Positions 16,021 to 22,982 of a stretch of DNA of 41,810 nucleotides are shown one piece after another; the first letter of the stretch is position 1; each line of letters begins with the position of its first letter. The position numbers and the translations under genes are program-made. The DNA comes from an uncultured Eubacteriales bacterium (lineage in GTDB: Bacteria; Bacillota; Clostridia; Oscillospirales; Oscillospiraceae). Where the stretch lies: the NCBI GenBank assembly GCA_900546615.1, contig URDJ01000027.1, positions 1 to 41,810 of the forward strand, in the 5' to 3' direction. The notes beneath the pieces were generated by a model that saw only the letters and a list, made by a program, of their open reading frames with translations, ran no database searches and was not told where the DNA came from.

Positions 16021-17279
16021 TGCTCATCGCCTCCCTTCTCGGCCGAAGCGGCATCTGGCGGTGTCTCGTCCTTGTCAGGCACAGGTTCGTTGGCCGGCTT
16101 CGGAGCGTTTTCTATTGCCCGGCGTTTTTTCCTGCCCGTTATCAGCATCTTGATGACCAGCGAGAACGCGCTCAGGTACACGATGACCGCTATGATGACG
16201 TCTGTCAAATACTCGTTATAAGGCGTCAGGCTCGTCAGCTGCTGGCCCGCTATGTCCAGCATGGACATGAAGATGCCCGTGAACACCACGCCTATCGGAT
16301 TGTTGGCTGCCAGCAGCGCAACGGGTATGCCGTTAAAGCCCGTCGCAGGCAGGGACTGGTAGGTCTGCCAATAAAACTCCGTATTACCCGACAGATAATA
16401 CAGCGCTGCGCCGCCGCCCGCAAGTGCGCCCGCTATTGCCATCGACAGTACGATGTTGCGCTTGTCCTTGATGCCAGCATACCTCGCAGCATGCCGGTTG
16501 CTGCCGCAGGCCTTCAGCTGGTAGCCCAGCGTCGTCTTGTTGATGAGGATATACATCAGTATGGCTATCACTATCGCCACGATGATGCCGCCGTTTACCT
16601 GGCTGCCGGGAAAGAGCTTGTCCAGCCCCAGCTTTGCCGTCGCCACGTCGTTGAAGGTGGTCTTGTAGATATAGTTGGTCTTCGTATTCTCGACCACGTT
16701 TTTGAAGTTGCTCACCTCAAAGCACCAGGTGACGAGATTCGCGGCGATCCAGTTCGTCATGATGCTAGCCAGCACTTCGTTTATATTGAGATATGCTTTT
16801 ACCAGTCCGGGTATGCAGCCCCACAGGGCGCCAGCAGCCATGCCGCCCAAAAAGGCGATCAGCCAGATAAGGGCCGGCGGGACAGTCTCGCTCGGTATAG
16901 ACAGCGCTATCATCAGGCTCGCCATCGTGCCCATGAGATACTGGCCCGGAGCGCCGATGTTGAACAGGCCTGTCTTGAACGCTACAGCCACCGACAGGCC
17001 CGTCATGATGAGCGGCGTTGCCCTGAACAGCATGTTGCCCGTGCTCACAGGATTGAAGCCGAAGGTCAGCGCACCATCGCTCCTGCCCGTCGAAAAGATG
17101 CTTCCAAGTACTATGCGTACGCCTTCCCAGGCACTCTTAGCTGAGAGATTATCGCTCGTATAGCCAACTACCAGTATGACTATGCAGCCCACCAAAAGAC
17201 CGATGACTATGGAGGCCAGGCTGGCGAGCACGGTCTTCGTCGCATCCCTGTCCCAGAGCTCGATAAGCCGTCTTCTCAT
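16017..17279 (-). CDS. ABC transporter permease, first subunit (nucleoside-type importer)
   Basis: A 420-residue BPD_transp_2 permease (NupP-like). The first transmembrane helix is near 18-42 (VLASLASIVIGLLVGCIVILVVGY); the GLFNIGAPGQYLMGT segment and the coupling motif KACGSNRHAARYAGIK are family features. The C-terminus has a charged, Pro/Glu-rich cytosolic tail of about 40 residues (KKRRAIENAPKPANEPVPDKDE...) longer than usual, of unknown role. It overlaps the ATPase gene by 4 nt and the next permease by 4 nt, so all three are translationally coupled. It pairs with the second permease to form a heterodimeric pore. Confidence 0.92.
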   Translation of the reverse strand: MRRRLIELWDRDATKTVLASLASIVIGLLVGCIVILVVGYTSDNLSAKSAWEGVRIVLGSIFSTGRSDGALTFGFNPVSTGNMLFRATPLIMTGLSVAVAFKTGLFNIGAPGQYLMGTMASLMIALSIPSETVPPALIWLIAFLGGMAAGALWGCIPGLVKAYLNINEVLASIMTNWIAANLVTWCFEVSNFKNVVENTKTNYIYKTTFNDVATAKLGLDKLFPGSQVNGGIIVAIVIAILMYILINKTTLGYQLKACGSNRHAARYAGIKDKRNIVLSMAIAGALAGGGAALYYLSGNTEFYWQTYQSLPATGFNGIPVALLAANNPIGVVFTGIFMSMLDIAGQQLTSLTPYNEYLTDVIIAVIVYLSAFSLVIKMLITGRKKRRAIENAPKPANEPVPDKDETPPDAASAEKGGDEQ

Positions 17280-18823
17280 GCGCTCTCCCCCTTTCCGCCT
17301 TCGCGCTTGGCGCCGGCCATGTATAGACCGAGCTCCTGCACGGTGGTCTTCTTCGGGTCGAGCTCGCCCACGATCTCACCCTCGTACATAACAAGTATCC
17401 TGTCGGACAGGCTCATGACCTCGTCCAGCTCCAGACTCACCAGCAATATAGCCTTGCCCGCGTCACGCTCCGCTACCAGCTGGCCGTGGATGTACTCTAT
17501 CGCGCCCACGTCCAGACCGCGAGTCGGCTGCACCGCCACCACCAGCGGCTTGTCGCGGTCCAGCTCTCTCGCTATTATCGCCTTCTGCTGGTTGCCGCCC
17601 GACATGCTCCGCGCCCGCGTCACCGCGCCCTGCCCAGAACGTACGTCGAACTTTTCTATGAGCCGCTCGGCATAGCTCCTCACACTGGCGTTGTCTATAA
17701 ACCCCCCATGCTGGAACTGCTTCTCCTGGAAGCGCTGCAGCACCATGTTCTGCTCCAACGTGAAATCCAGAATGAGCCCGTGCTTGTGCCTGTCTTCAGG
17801 TATATGGCTCATATTCTCGCCACGCGCGGCTATGCTGTTGTGCGATATGTCCTTGCCGCAGAGCGTCACCTTGCCGGATTCGATCTTCTCCAACCCCGTC
17901 AGTCCGTACACCAGCTCAGTCTGACCGTTGCCGTCTATGCCCGCGATGCAGACTATCTCGCCCTCGCGTACCTCAAAGCTCACATTGTGCACCGCGTCCT
18001 TCTTGTGGATCTTGGACTTCACGCACAAGTCCTCCACCCGCAGCACGACGTCCTTCGGCTTCGCCTCGTCCTTCTTTATCTCCAGCTGCACTGGCCGGCC
18101 CACCATCATGTTCGACAGCTCCTGCTTGTTCGTGTCGCAGGTATTCACCGTGCCCACACACTTGCCCTTGCGCAGCACTGTCACCCGGTCCGAGACCTCC
18201 ATGATCTCGTTGAGCTTGTGCGAGATGAACAGGAGGCTCTTGCCCTCCTTCGCAAAGCCGCGCATCGTGTGCATCAGCTCCTCGATCTCCTGCGGCGTCA
18301 GCACCGCCGTCGGCTCGTCAAAGATGAGTATCTCATTGTCCCGGTAGAGCATCTTGAGTATCTCGACGCGCTGCTGCATGCCGACCGTGATATCCTCGAC
18401 CTTTGCGTCGAGGTCCACCTTCAGTCCGTACTTCTCAGAGAGCGCCTCGACCTTCTTGCGCGCCTCTCGCTTCTGCAGAAAGCCCAGCTTCGTCGTCTCC
18501 GCGCCAAGGATGATGTTGTCCAGTACCGTGAAGACCTCGATGAGCTTGAAGTGCTGGTGCACCATGCCTATCCCCAGCGCCGTCGCATCATTCGGGTCGT
18601 TGATCTTTACGGCCTCGCCGTTCTTCCTGATGACGCCCTCCTCAGGCTGATACATGCCGAACAAGACGCTCATAAGCGTGCTCTTGCCCGCGCCGTTCTC
18701 ACCCAGAAGCGCGTGTATCTCGCCCTTTCTGAGCTGGAGAGTGATGTTGTCATTGGCTACTATGCCCGGGAACCTTTTTGTGATGCCTAGCATCTCTATT
18801 ATGTATTCCGGCTGCGCTGCCAC
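17276..18823 (-). CDS. ABC transporter ATP-binding protein with two ATPase domains (nucleoside-type importer)
   Basis: A 515-residue tandem ATPase of the RbsA/NupO class. Domain 1 has Walker A GENGAGKSTLM, an atypical signature VGMQQRVEI and Walker B ILIFDEPTAVL. Domain 2 has a degenerate Walker A (GIDGNGQTEL, no lysine), signature MSGGNQQK and a Walker B-like LVVAVQPTRGLD without the catalytic Glu. This asymmetry is normal for the family and does not indicate decay. The frame is open to 18853, but that GTG overlaps the predicted transcription start; GTG 18823 (MAAQPEYIIEMLGITKRFPG) has a G-rich Shine-Dalgarno 7 nt upstream and matches homologue N-termini. The substrate is inferred from neighbours to be nucleosides. 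Confidence 0.92.
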   Translation of the reverse strand: MAAQPEYIIEMLGITKRFPGIVANDNITLQLRKGEIHALLGENGAGKSTLMSVLFGMYQPEEGVIRKNGEAVKINDPNDATALGIGMVHQHFKLIEVFTVLDNIILGAETTKLGFLQKREARKKVEALSEKYGLKVDLDAKVEDITVGMQQRVEILKMLYRDNEILIFDEPTAVLTPQEIEELMHTMRGFAKEGKSLLFISHKLNEIMEVSDRVTVLRKGKCVGTVNTCDTNKQELSNMMVGRPVQLEIKKDEAKPKDVVLRVEDLCVKSKIHKKDAVHNVSFEVREGEIVCIAGIDGNGQTELVYGLTGLEKIESGKVTLCGKDISHNSIAARGENMSHIPEDRHKHGLILDFTLEQNMVLQRFQEKQFQHGGFIDNASVRSYAERLIEKFDVRSGQGAVTRARSMSGGNQQKAIIARELDRDKPLVVAVQPTRGLDVGAIEYIHGQLVAERDAGKAILLVSLELDEVMSLSDRILVMYEGEIVGELDPKKTTVQELGLYMAGAKREGGKGESA

Positions 18824-18856
18824 CGCCCCGCCCCCTTTTTTAACATACTTCACCTT

Positions 18857-18885
18857 ATTATAATTTACATCCCGTCAAAAAACAA
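18857..18885 (-). promoter_or_regulatory. Promoter of the importer ATPase-permease operon
   Basis: Minus strand TTGTTT (18880-18885), 17-bp spacer, TATAAT (18857-18862). The predicted start near 18850 excludes the GTG at 18853 and supports the one at 18823. Confidence 0.65.
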
Positions 18886-18913
18886 GAAATTTATACAATT
18901 CAGACCATCCCCG

Positions 18914-18947
18914 CACAAAAAAGAGAAGGCCCGGTGGGGCCTTCTCT
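18914..18947 (-). terminator. Terminator of the BMP lipoprotein gene
   Basis: AGAGAAGGCCC, 4-nt loop, GGGCCTTCTCT (11 bp perfect), then T6 on the minus strand. It splits binding protein from transporter core; partial read-through would give the usual excess of binding protein. Confidence 0.88.
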
Positions 18948-18966
18948 TTCAGGTTTGCTTATTACA

Positions 18967-20223
18967 TCACACCACGGTGATGTTCAGGTTCGGCAGCTCG
19001 AGCGTGGCAGTAGCATCCATGCCCTCAGCCTCGCCGGGGTAGTGAGGATCGACGACCAGGCTGCCGTCCTTCATGGCGGCGAGCTGGGCCTCGTACTCCT
19101 CAACAGTGTAGTTCTCCATGGACCAGGTAGCAGTCGGCAGGCCGACGGCGTCGTCTTTCGCGCCGAGGGTCGTCTGTACGCCGCCTATCTCAGTCCAAGT
19201 GCCGTCATAGTGGTGCGCCAGGGAGACCTGGGCAGCCTGGGAGATGCCCTTCAGGGCAGAGGTGATGACAGTGTCGCTCAGCGGGCTCTGGTCAACGTCG
19301 ACACCAATGACGATGCCGTCGTTCGCACCGGCCGCCGCAACGATGGAGCTGAACATCGAGCCGCCGCAGGCGAACACGACCTCAGTGCCGTTCACATACC
19401 AGCCGTTGATCATGGTCTGCAGCTCCGGAGAAGCGGAGAAGGTGCCGCCGTACTGCCAGGAGTACATGACGTCAACGTTCACGCCCATCTCAACAGCCGC
19501 CGCGCTCGCGCCCTGCAGATAGCCGTAGCCGTAACGGCAGCAGGCCGGGTTGGTGCCGCCGCCGCCGCCGGAGAAGCCGATCTTCGTGAAGCCTTCCTTC
19601 ACGATGGCGTAGCCGGCCAGATAGCCGCACTGCTCTTCCTGGAAGTTGATGCCGGCAACGTTGGGCAGGATGTCGCCTACCACATCGGGATCGGGATCAT
19701 CGTCCAGCGGGTAGCCGTCGATGAACACGAAGTTGACGTCGGGGTTGTTGATGGCGGCGGTGCGGAGAGCGGCCTCCTGCAGGAAGCCGGCGCAGACGAC
19801 GACCTTCGCGCCAGCGTCGACTGCAGCCTGCATGGCATTCACACGGTCATCATCAGTGGCCTCGTTGCCGTTGGCGGGCTGATAGTACTTGTAGGTCAGG
19901 CCGTTGTTCGCAGCGTACAGCTTGACGCCGTTCCAGGTGCCCTCGTTGAAGGAGCCGTCCTGAAGCTGGCCAACGTCGGTGACGAAGGCGACCTCATAGA
20001 TGCCGTCGGCAGACTCAGCGTCGTTCGGGATCTCGTTGGGGTCGGTGATGGTAGTGGTGTCATCCGGCGTGTCGTCCGGGGTGTCGGTGACAGTGCCATC
20101 ATCCGGGGTGTCGGTGACGGTGGAATCGTCCGGCGTGTCGGTCGGGTCGGCAGCAGGAGTGCCGCAGGCCGCAAGCGCGAAGACCATTACCAGAGCCAGA
20201 AGCAATGCAAGAAACTTCTTCAT
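18967..20223 (-). CDS. BMP-family substrate-binding lipoprotein (nucleoside-type importer)
   Basis: A 418-residue lipoprotein: signal sequence MKKFLALLLALVMVFALAAC with lipidated C20, then an acidic Thr/Asp/Pro linker (residues about 24-58) built of TVTDTPDD-like repeats that holds the binding domain off the membrane. The BMP domain follows, with VAFVTDVGQLQDGSFNEGTWNG, the typical opening of the PnrA/BmpA fold, and the VIGVDVDQSPLSDTVITSALKG segment. These proteins bind purine nucleosides in characterised cases. The start at 20223 follows GGAGG by 12 nt; an upstream in-frame ATG gives no signal-like start. Isoleucine is almost always ATC here, unlike most neighbours, suggesting high expression. 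It has its own promoter and terminator. Confidence 0.93.
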   Translation of the reverse strand: MKKFLALLLALVMVFALAACGTPAADPTDTPDDSTVTDTPDDGTVTDTPDDTPDDTTTITDPNEIPNDAESADGIYEVAFVTDVGQLQDGSFNEGTWNGVKLYAANNGLTYKYYQPANGNEATDDDRVNAMQAAVDAGAKVVVCAGFLQEAALRTAAINNPDVNFVFIDGYPLDDDPDPDVVGDILPNVAGINFQEEQCGYLAGYAIVKEGFTKIGFSGGGGGTNPACCRYGYGYLQGASAAAVEMGVNVDVMYSWQYGGTFSASPELQTMINGWYVNGTEVVFACGGSMFSSIVAAAGANDGIVIGVDVDQSPLSDTVITSALKGISQAAQVSLAHHYDGTWTEIGGVQTTLGAKDDAVGLPTATWSMENYTVEEYEAQLAAMKDGSLVVDPHYPGEAEGMDATATLELPNLNITVV

Positions 20224-20288
20224 TTCTGTATGTATCCTCCGTTTCATATTAGGATTCTGATATCCTCTGCACATTTTGTGCTCTTTGG

Positions 20289-20317
20289 ATTATATCACCT
20301 ATTTCTCCATCATTCAA
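20289..20317 (-). promoter_or_regulatory. Promoter of the BMP lipoprotein gene
   Basis: Minus strand TTGAAT (20312-20317), 17-bp spacer, TATAAT (20289-20294). A small GCACA/TGTGC hairpin lies at the 5' end of the leader (20269-20281). I see no purine riboswitch. Confidence 0.75.
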
Positions 20318-20353
20318 GCGCTTTGCCCGTATCCAAATCGCAAATTTATTATG

Positions 20354-21070
20354 TCAATCGGCCATCGCTGCTGCGGTGTCTAGCGCGAGGGTTATCATCT
20401 CGTTGAAACCGGTCTGGCGCTCCTCGGGCGTGAGCAGCTCGGGTTTGTAGAGGTGGTCGGAGATCGTGCACAGGCAGAGCGCCCGCCCGCCGGTGCGCGC
20501 CGCGGTCATGTAGAGGCCTGCGGCCTCCATCTCCACAGCGAGCACGCCCATCTTCTTCCACTGGTCAGGCCCGTCCGAGCCGTCGTCGTAGAAATTGTCC
20601 GCCGACAGCACGTTGCCCGCCTTGATGTGCAGGCCGGACTCCCCGGCGATGCGCATGGCGGTGGACAGCAGCGTCCAGTCGGCTGTCGGAGCGAAGGTTC
20701 CCTTGAGTCCGAACTGGTGCGCGAAGTTCGAGTCCGTGCAGGCGCCTACGGCAGCTACGACGTCCATGAGCTGCAGTTCGTCCGCAAGGCCCCCCGCCGA
20801 GCCTATCCTGATGATGTTCTCGACGCCGTATTCCTTATAAAACTCCCAGCTGTATATGCCTATCGAGGGCATGCCCATGCCACTGGCCTGCACGGACACC
20901 GGCTTGCCCTTCCAGAGTCCCGTGTAGCCCTGGACGCCCCTGACGTTGTTCACGAGCTTAGGCTCCGTCAGAAAATTCTCAGCTATGTACTTCGACCGGA
21001 GCGGGTCGCCCGGCATGAGGACGGTCTTGGCAAAATCTCCTTTGGCTGCGCTGTTGTGCGGTGTGGGCAT
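20354..21070 (-). CDS. deoD: Purine-nucleoside phosphorylase, DeoD type
   Basis: A 238-residue hexameric-type PNP that splits purine (deoxy)nucleosides with phosphate into base and (deoxy)ribose 1-phosphate. It opens MPTPHNSAAKGDFAKTVLMPGDPLRSKYIAENF, with H4 (counted after Met removal) and the GDPLR phosphate loop, then the GMGMPS and IRIGSAGGL loops, the VEMEAAGLY segment that contacts ribose, and TISDH with the catalytic Asp. Length is usual. The start at 21070 has GGAGG 8 nt upstream; the frame extends to 21139 but overlaps the promoter. It lies upstream of the BMP gene on the same strand without a terminator, so the two may be partly co-transcribed. Confidence 0.96.
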   Translation of the reverse strand: MPTPHNSAAKGDFAKTVLMPGDPLRSKYIAENFLTEPKLVNNVRGVQGYTGLWKGKPVSVQASGMGMPSIGIYSWEFYKEYGVENIIRIGSAGGLADELQLMDVVAAVGACTDSNFAHQFGLKGTFAPTADWTLLSTAMRIAGESGLHIKAGNVLSADNFYDDGSDGPDQWKKMGVLAVEMEAAGLYMTAARTGGRALCLCTISDHLYKPELLTPEERQTGFNEMITLALDTAAAMAD

Positions 21071-21103
21071 GGCAGATACCTCCATACATAGAAATATGTA
21101 AAA

Positions 21104-21132
21104 ATTATATCCGAGCGGGATGTAAAAGTCAA
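21104..21132 (-). promoter_or_regulatory. Promoter of deoD
   Basis: Minus strand TTGACT (21127-21132), 17-bp spacer, TATAAT (21104-21109). Its -35 is 1 bp from the udk -35, so the two divergent promoters can hardly be occupied at once. Confidence 0.78.
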
Positions 21133-21133
21133 A

Positions 21134-21162
21134 TTGCATATGGGCGCGGGCTGTGGTAAGAT
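21134..21162 (+). promoter_or_regulatory. Promoter of udk-tdk
   Basis: TTGCAT (21134-21139), 17-bp spacer, TAAGAT (21157-21162), back to back with the deoD promoter. Confidence 0.65.
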
Positions 21163-21189
21163 TGTGTCGGATAAAGGGGGAGTGCGGAT

Positions 21190-21822
21190 ATGGGCGGCGT
21201 CATGACCATAGGCATAGCGGGCGGCACGGGCAGCGGGAAGACCACGATAACCCGCAGGCTCGTTCAGAGATTTTCGTCAAACGTCAGCGTCATCTACCAC
21301 GACAATTACTATAAGGCCCACAACGATCTGGACTACGAGCAGCGCTCGCTTCTCAACTACGACTGCCCGGACGCCTTTGACACCGAGCTGATGATACGGG
21401 ATCTCAAGCGTCTGCGCGCGGGCGAGGCGATACGCTGTCCCGTGTATGACTATACGATTCACAATCGCTCGGACAAGACTGTGCTGGTGAAGCCCTCGCC
21501 GGTGGTCATAGTCGAGGGGATACTTATCCTTCAGGACCCAAGGCTCTGCGAGCTGCTGGACATCAAGATATTCGTGGACACGGACGCGGACGTGAGGATA
21601 CTGCGGCGCATCGTGCGCGACGTGCGGGACAGGGGACGGAGCCTCGAGTCGGTGGTGGACCAGTACCTGACCACGGTGAAGCCCATGCACGAGATGTATG
21701 TGGAGCCTTCGAAGCGGAACGCGGACATTATCGTCCCCGAGGGCGGGCACAACCTCGTGGCGATGGACATGCTGACGGAGAGGATACGGGCGCACGTGAG
21801 CGGGGTGAACGGAAATGGCTAA
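21190..21822 (+). CDS. udk: Uridine kinase
   Basis: A 210-residue P-loop kinase that phosphorylates uridine (and usually cytidine) to the monophosphate. Walker A GGTGSGKTT is at 11-19; YHDNYYK is the substrate-binding segment, FDTELMIRDLKRLR follows, VYDYTIHNR is the conserved YD-H-R patch, VVIVEGIL is the Walker B-like strand, and the lid RRIVRDVRDRGR carries arginines. It is complete for the family. ATG 21190 has GGGGGAG 7 nt upstream. It overlaps tdk by 8 nt, forming a two-gene pyrimidine salvage operon. Confidence 0.94.
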   Translation: MGGVMTIGIAGGTGSGKTTITRRLVQRFSSNVSVIYHDNYYKAHNDLDYEQRSLLNYDCPDAFDTELMIRDLKRLRAGEAIRCPVYDYTIHNRSDKTVLVKPSPVVIVEGILILQDPRLCELLDIKIFVDTDADVRILRRIVRDVRDRGRSLESVVDQYLTTVKPMHEMYVEPSKRNADIIVPEGGHNLVAMDMLTERIRAHVSGVNGNG

Positions 21823-22399
21823 ACTGTACTTCAAATACGGCGCGATGGGCAGCTCAAAGTCGGCTCAGGCGCTCATCACGCAGTTCAACTATGAGGAGCT
21901 GGGCATGACGGTCTGGCTCATCAAGCCCAGCGTGGACGACCGGGACGGGGCGAACATCGTAAAGAGCCGCGTGGGCCTCATGCGGGAGGCGGAGGTCATC
22001 ACGCCGGAGGAAAGCCTCAGGGAGCGCTACGAGGCGACGGGCGGCCGGGACGTGATAATAGCGGACGAGGCGCAGTTTTTCACGCCGGAGCAGATAGACG
22101 AGCTGCGGGACATTGTGGACGAGCTGGACGTGCCGGTGCTCTGCTTCGGACTGAGGACGGACTTTCTGACGCACGTGTTTCCGGGCTCGAGGCGGCTGCT
22201 GGAGCTTGCCGACTCGATAACGGAGATAAAAACGGTGTGTGCCTGCGGCTCGAAGGCGACGGTGAACGCGCGCCTCACGCCCGACGGGAGGATTGTGACG
22301 CAGGGCGAGCAGGTGTTCCTCGGCGGCAACGACGCTTATGTCGCCATGTGCCACCGCTGCTGGCGCAGGAAGATACGCGAACAGAGCGCGCAGGCATAA
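21815..22399 (+). CDS. tdk: Thymidine kinase, type II
   Basis: A 194-residue TK1-like enzyme making dTMP from thymidine. P-loop GAMGSSKSAQ (about 9-18), catalytic Glu in IADEAQFF, the lasso-loop and zinc site formed by CAC (near residue 142) and CHRC (near 183), as in bacterial TK1. It overlaps the udk stop by 8 nt and probably depends on translational coupling, since the Shine-Dalgarno (GGGGTG) is weak. It ends 20 bp before a very strong terminator. Confidence 0.95.
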   Translation: MAKLYFKYGAMGSSKSAQALITQFNYEELGMTVWLIKPSVDDRDGANIVKSRVGLMREAEVITPEESLRERYEATGGRDVIIADEAQFFTPEQIDELRDIVDELDVPVLCFGLRTDFLTHVFPGSRRLLELADSITEIKTVCACGSKATVNARLTPDGRIVTQGEQVFLGGNDAYVAMCHRCWRRKIREQSAQA

Positions 22400-22419
22400 G
22401 CATGCGCTGAGACAGAAAG

Positions 22420-22460
22420 AGCGCCGTACCGGGCCGGCCCGGTACGGCGCTCTTTATTTA
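22420..22460. terminator. Bidirectional terminator, 32-bp perfect palindrome
   Basis: AGCGCCGTACCGGGCC followed at once by its reverse complement (22420-22451), with CTTTATTTAT on the plus side and TTTCTGTC on the minus side. It serves tdk and the convergent small gene. Confidence 0.85.
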
Positions 22461-22784
22461 TCATTCCACGTCCCGGAACCCGTCGTCTTCCGGCTCCAGC
22501 TGGCGTTTGAGGGCGTTCAGCCTGCCCGCCACGTCTGCTGCGGGCTCGTTCAGGCGCTTCTGCATCTCCTCGAGCATGAACCTCGAACCGGTCAGCATCG
22601 TGTAGGTAGCGCTGCGTGCCTTGCCTGCCTTCGACAGTTCCTGCAGGTTTAGCCGGACAAGCTCCAGTTCGGCCTCCACGCTCTCATACAAATCCTCATA
22701 CTTGCCCAGCGCGGCGAGCAGCACCGCTTCGTCCACGCCCTCCGCGGTATAGCCCTCGGGCGTCTGCTTCGTTATCCTGTCCAT
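22461..22784 (-). CDS. Small helical protein of unknown function (107 residues)
   Basis: It starts MDRITKQTPEGYTAEGVDEA, continues with LLAALGKYEDLYESVEAELELVRLNL, and is helical and charged to the end (QKRLNEPAADVAGRLNALKRQLEPEDDGF); a coiled coil over about 20-60 is plausible. The opening and the ALGKYEDLYE stretch recall short phage proteins that begin MERLTKR and carry an AAYEDTG motif, but this is a loose resemblance. GGAGG lies 10 nt before ATG. It follows the transporter gene on the same strand across two 81-bp repeat copies, with no separate promoter that I can see. Confidence 0.6.
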   Translation of the reverse strand: MDRITKQTPEGYTAEGVDEAVLLAALGKYEDLYESVEAELELVRLNLQELSKAGKARSATYTMLTGSRFMLEEMQKRLNEPAADVAGRLNALKRQLEPEDDGFRDVE

Positions 22785-22820
22785 GTGCGTTTTACCTCCG
22801 AAATATCAGTCGTCGCCGCT

Positions 22821-22982
22821 GCCGAGGGTCTCGAAGCTCGAAGCCCTCAAGCGGCGGCCTGTTACCTGTCCATTGTATGCCTGTTAGTCATCGCCGCCGC
22901 TGCCGAGGGTCTCGAAGCTCGAAGCCCTCAAGCGGCGGCCTGTTACCTGTCCATTGTATGCCTGTTAGTCATCGCCGCCGCT
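22821..22982. repeat. Two exact tandem 81-bp repeats with a hairpin-forming core
   Basis: Copies at 22821-22901 and 22902-22982 are identical, and the first 8 bp recur at 22983-22990. Each unit can fold: GCCGCCGCT and GAGGG arms pair with CCCTC and AGCGGCGGC around a core containing TCGAAGCTCGA. The unit contains the last codons and TAA of the transporter gene; 81 bp is 27 codons, so the frame is kept. The 20-bp cores at 22827-22846 and 22908-22927 are the exact reverse complement of transporter bases 22988-23007. It may be a local duplication, an mRNA-stabilising hairpin or a mobile palindrome. Confidence 0.9.

Noticed and set aside
17276..18823. Suspected decay of the second ATPase domain (Walker A without lysine)
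   Set aside because: A degenerate second nucleotide site is normal in RbsA/NupO-type double ATPases; the frame is intact.
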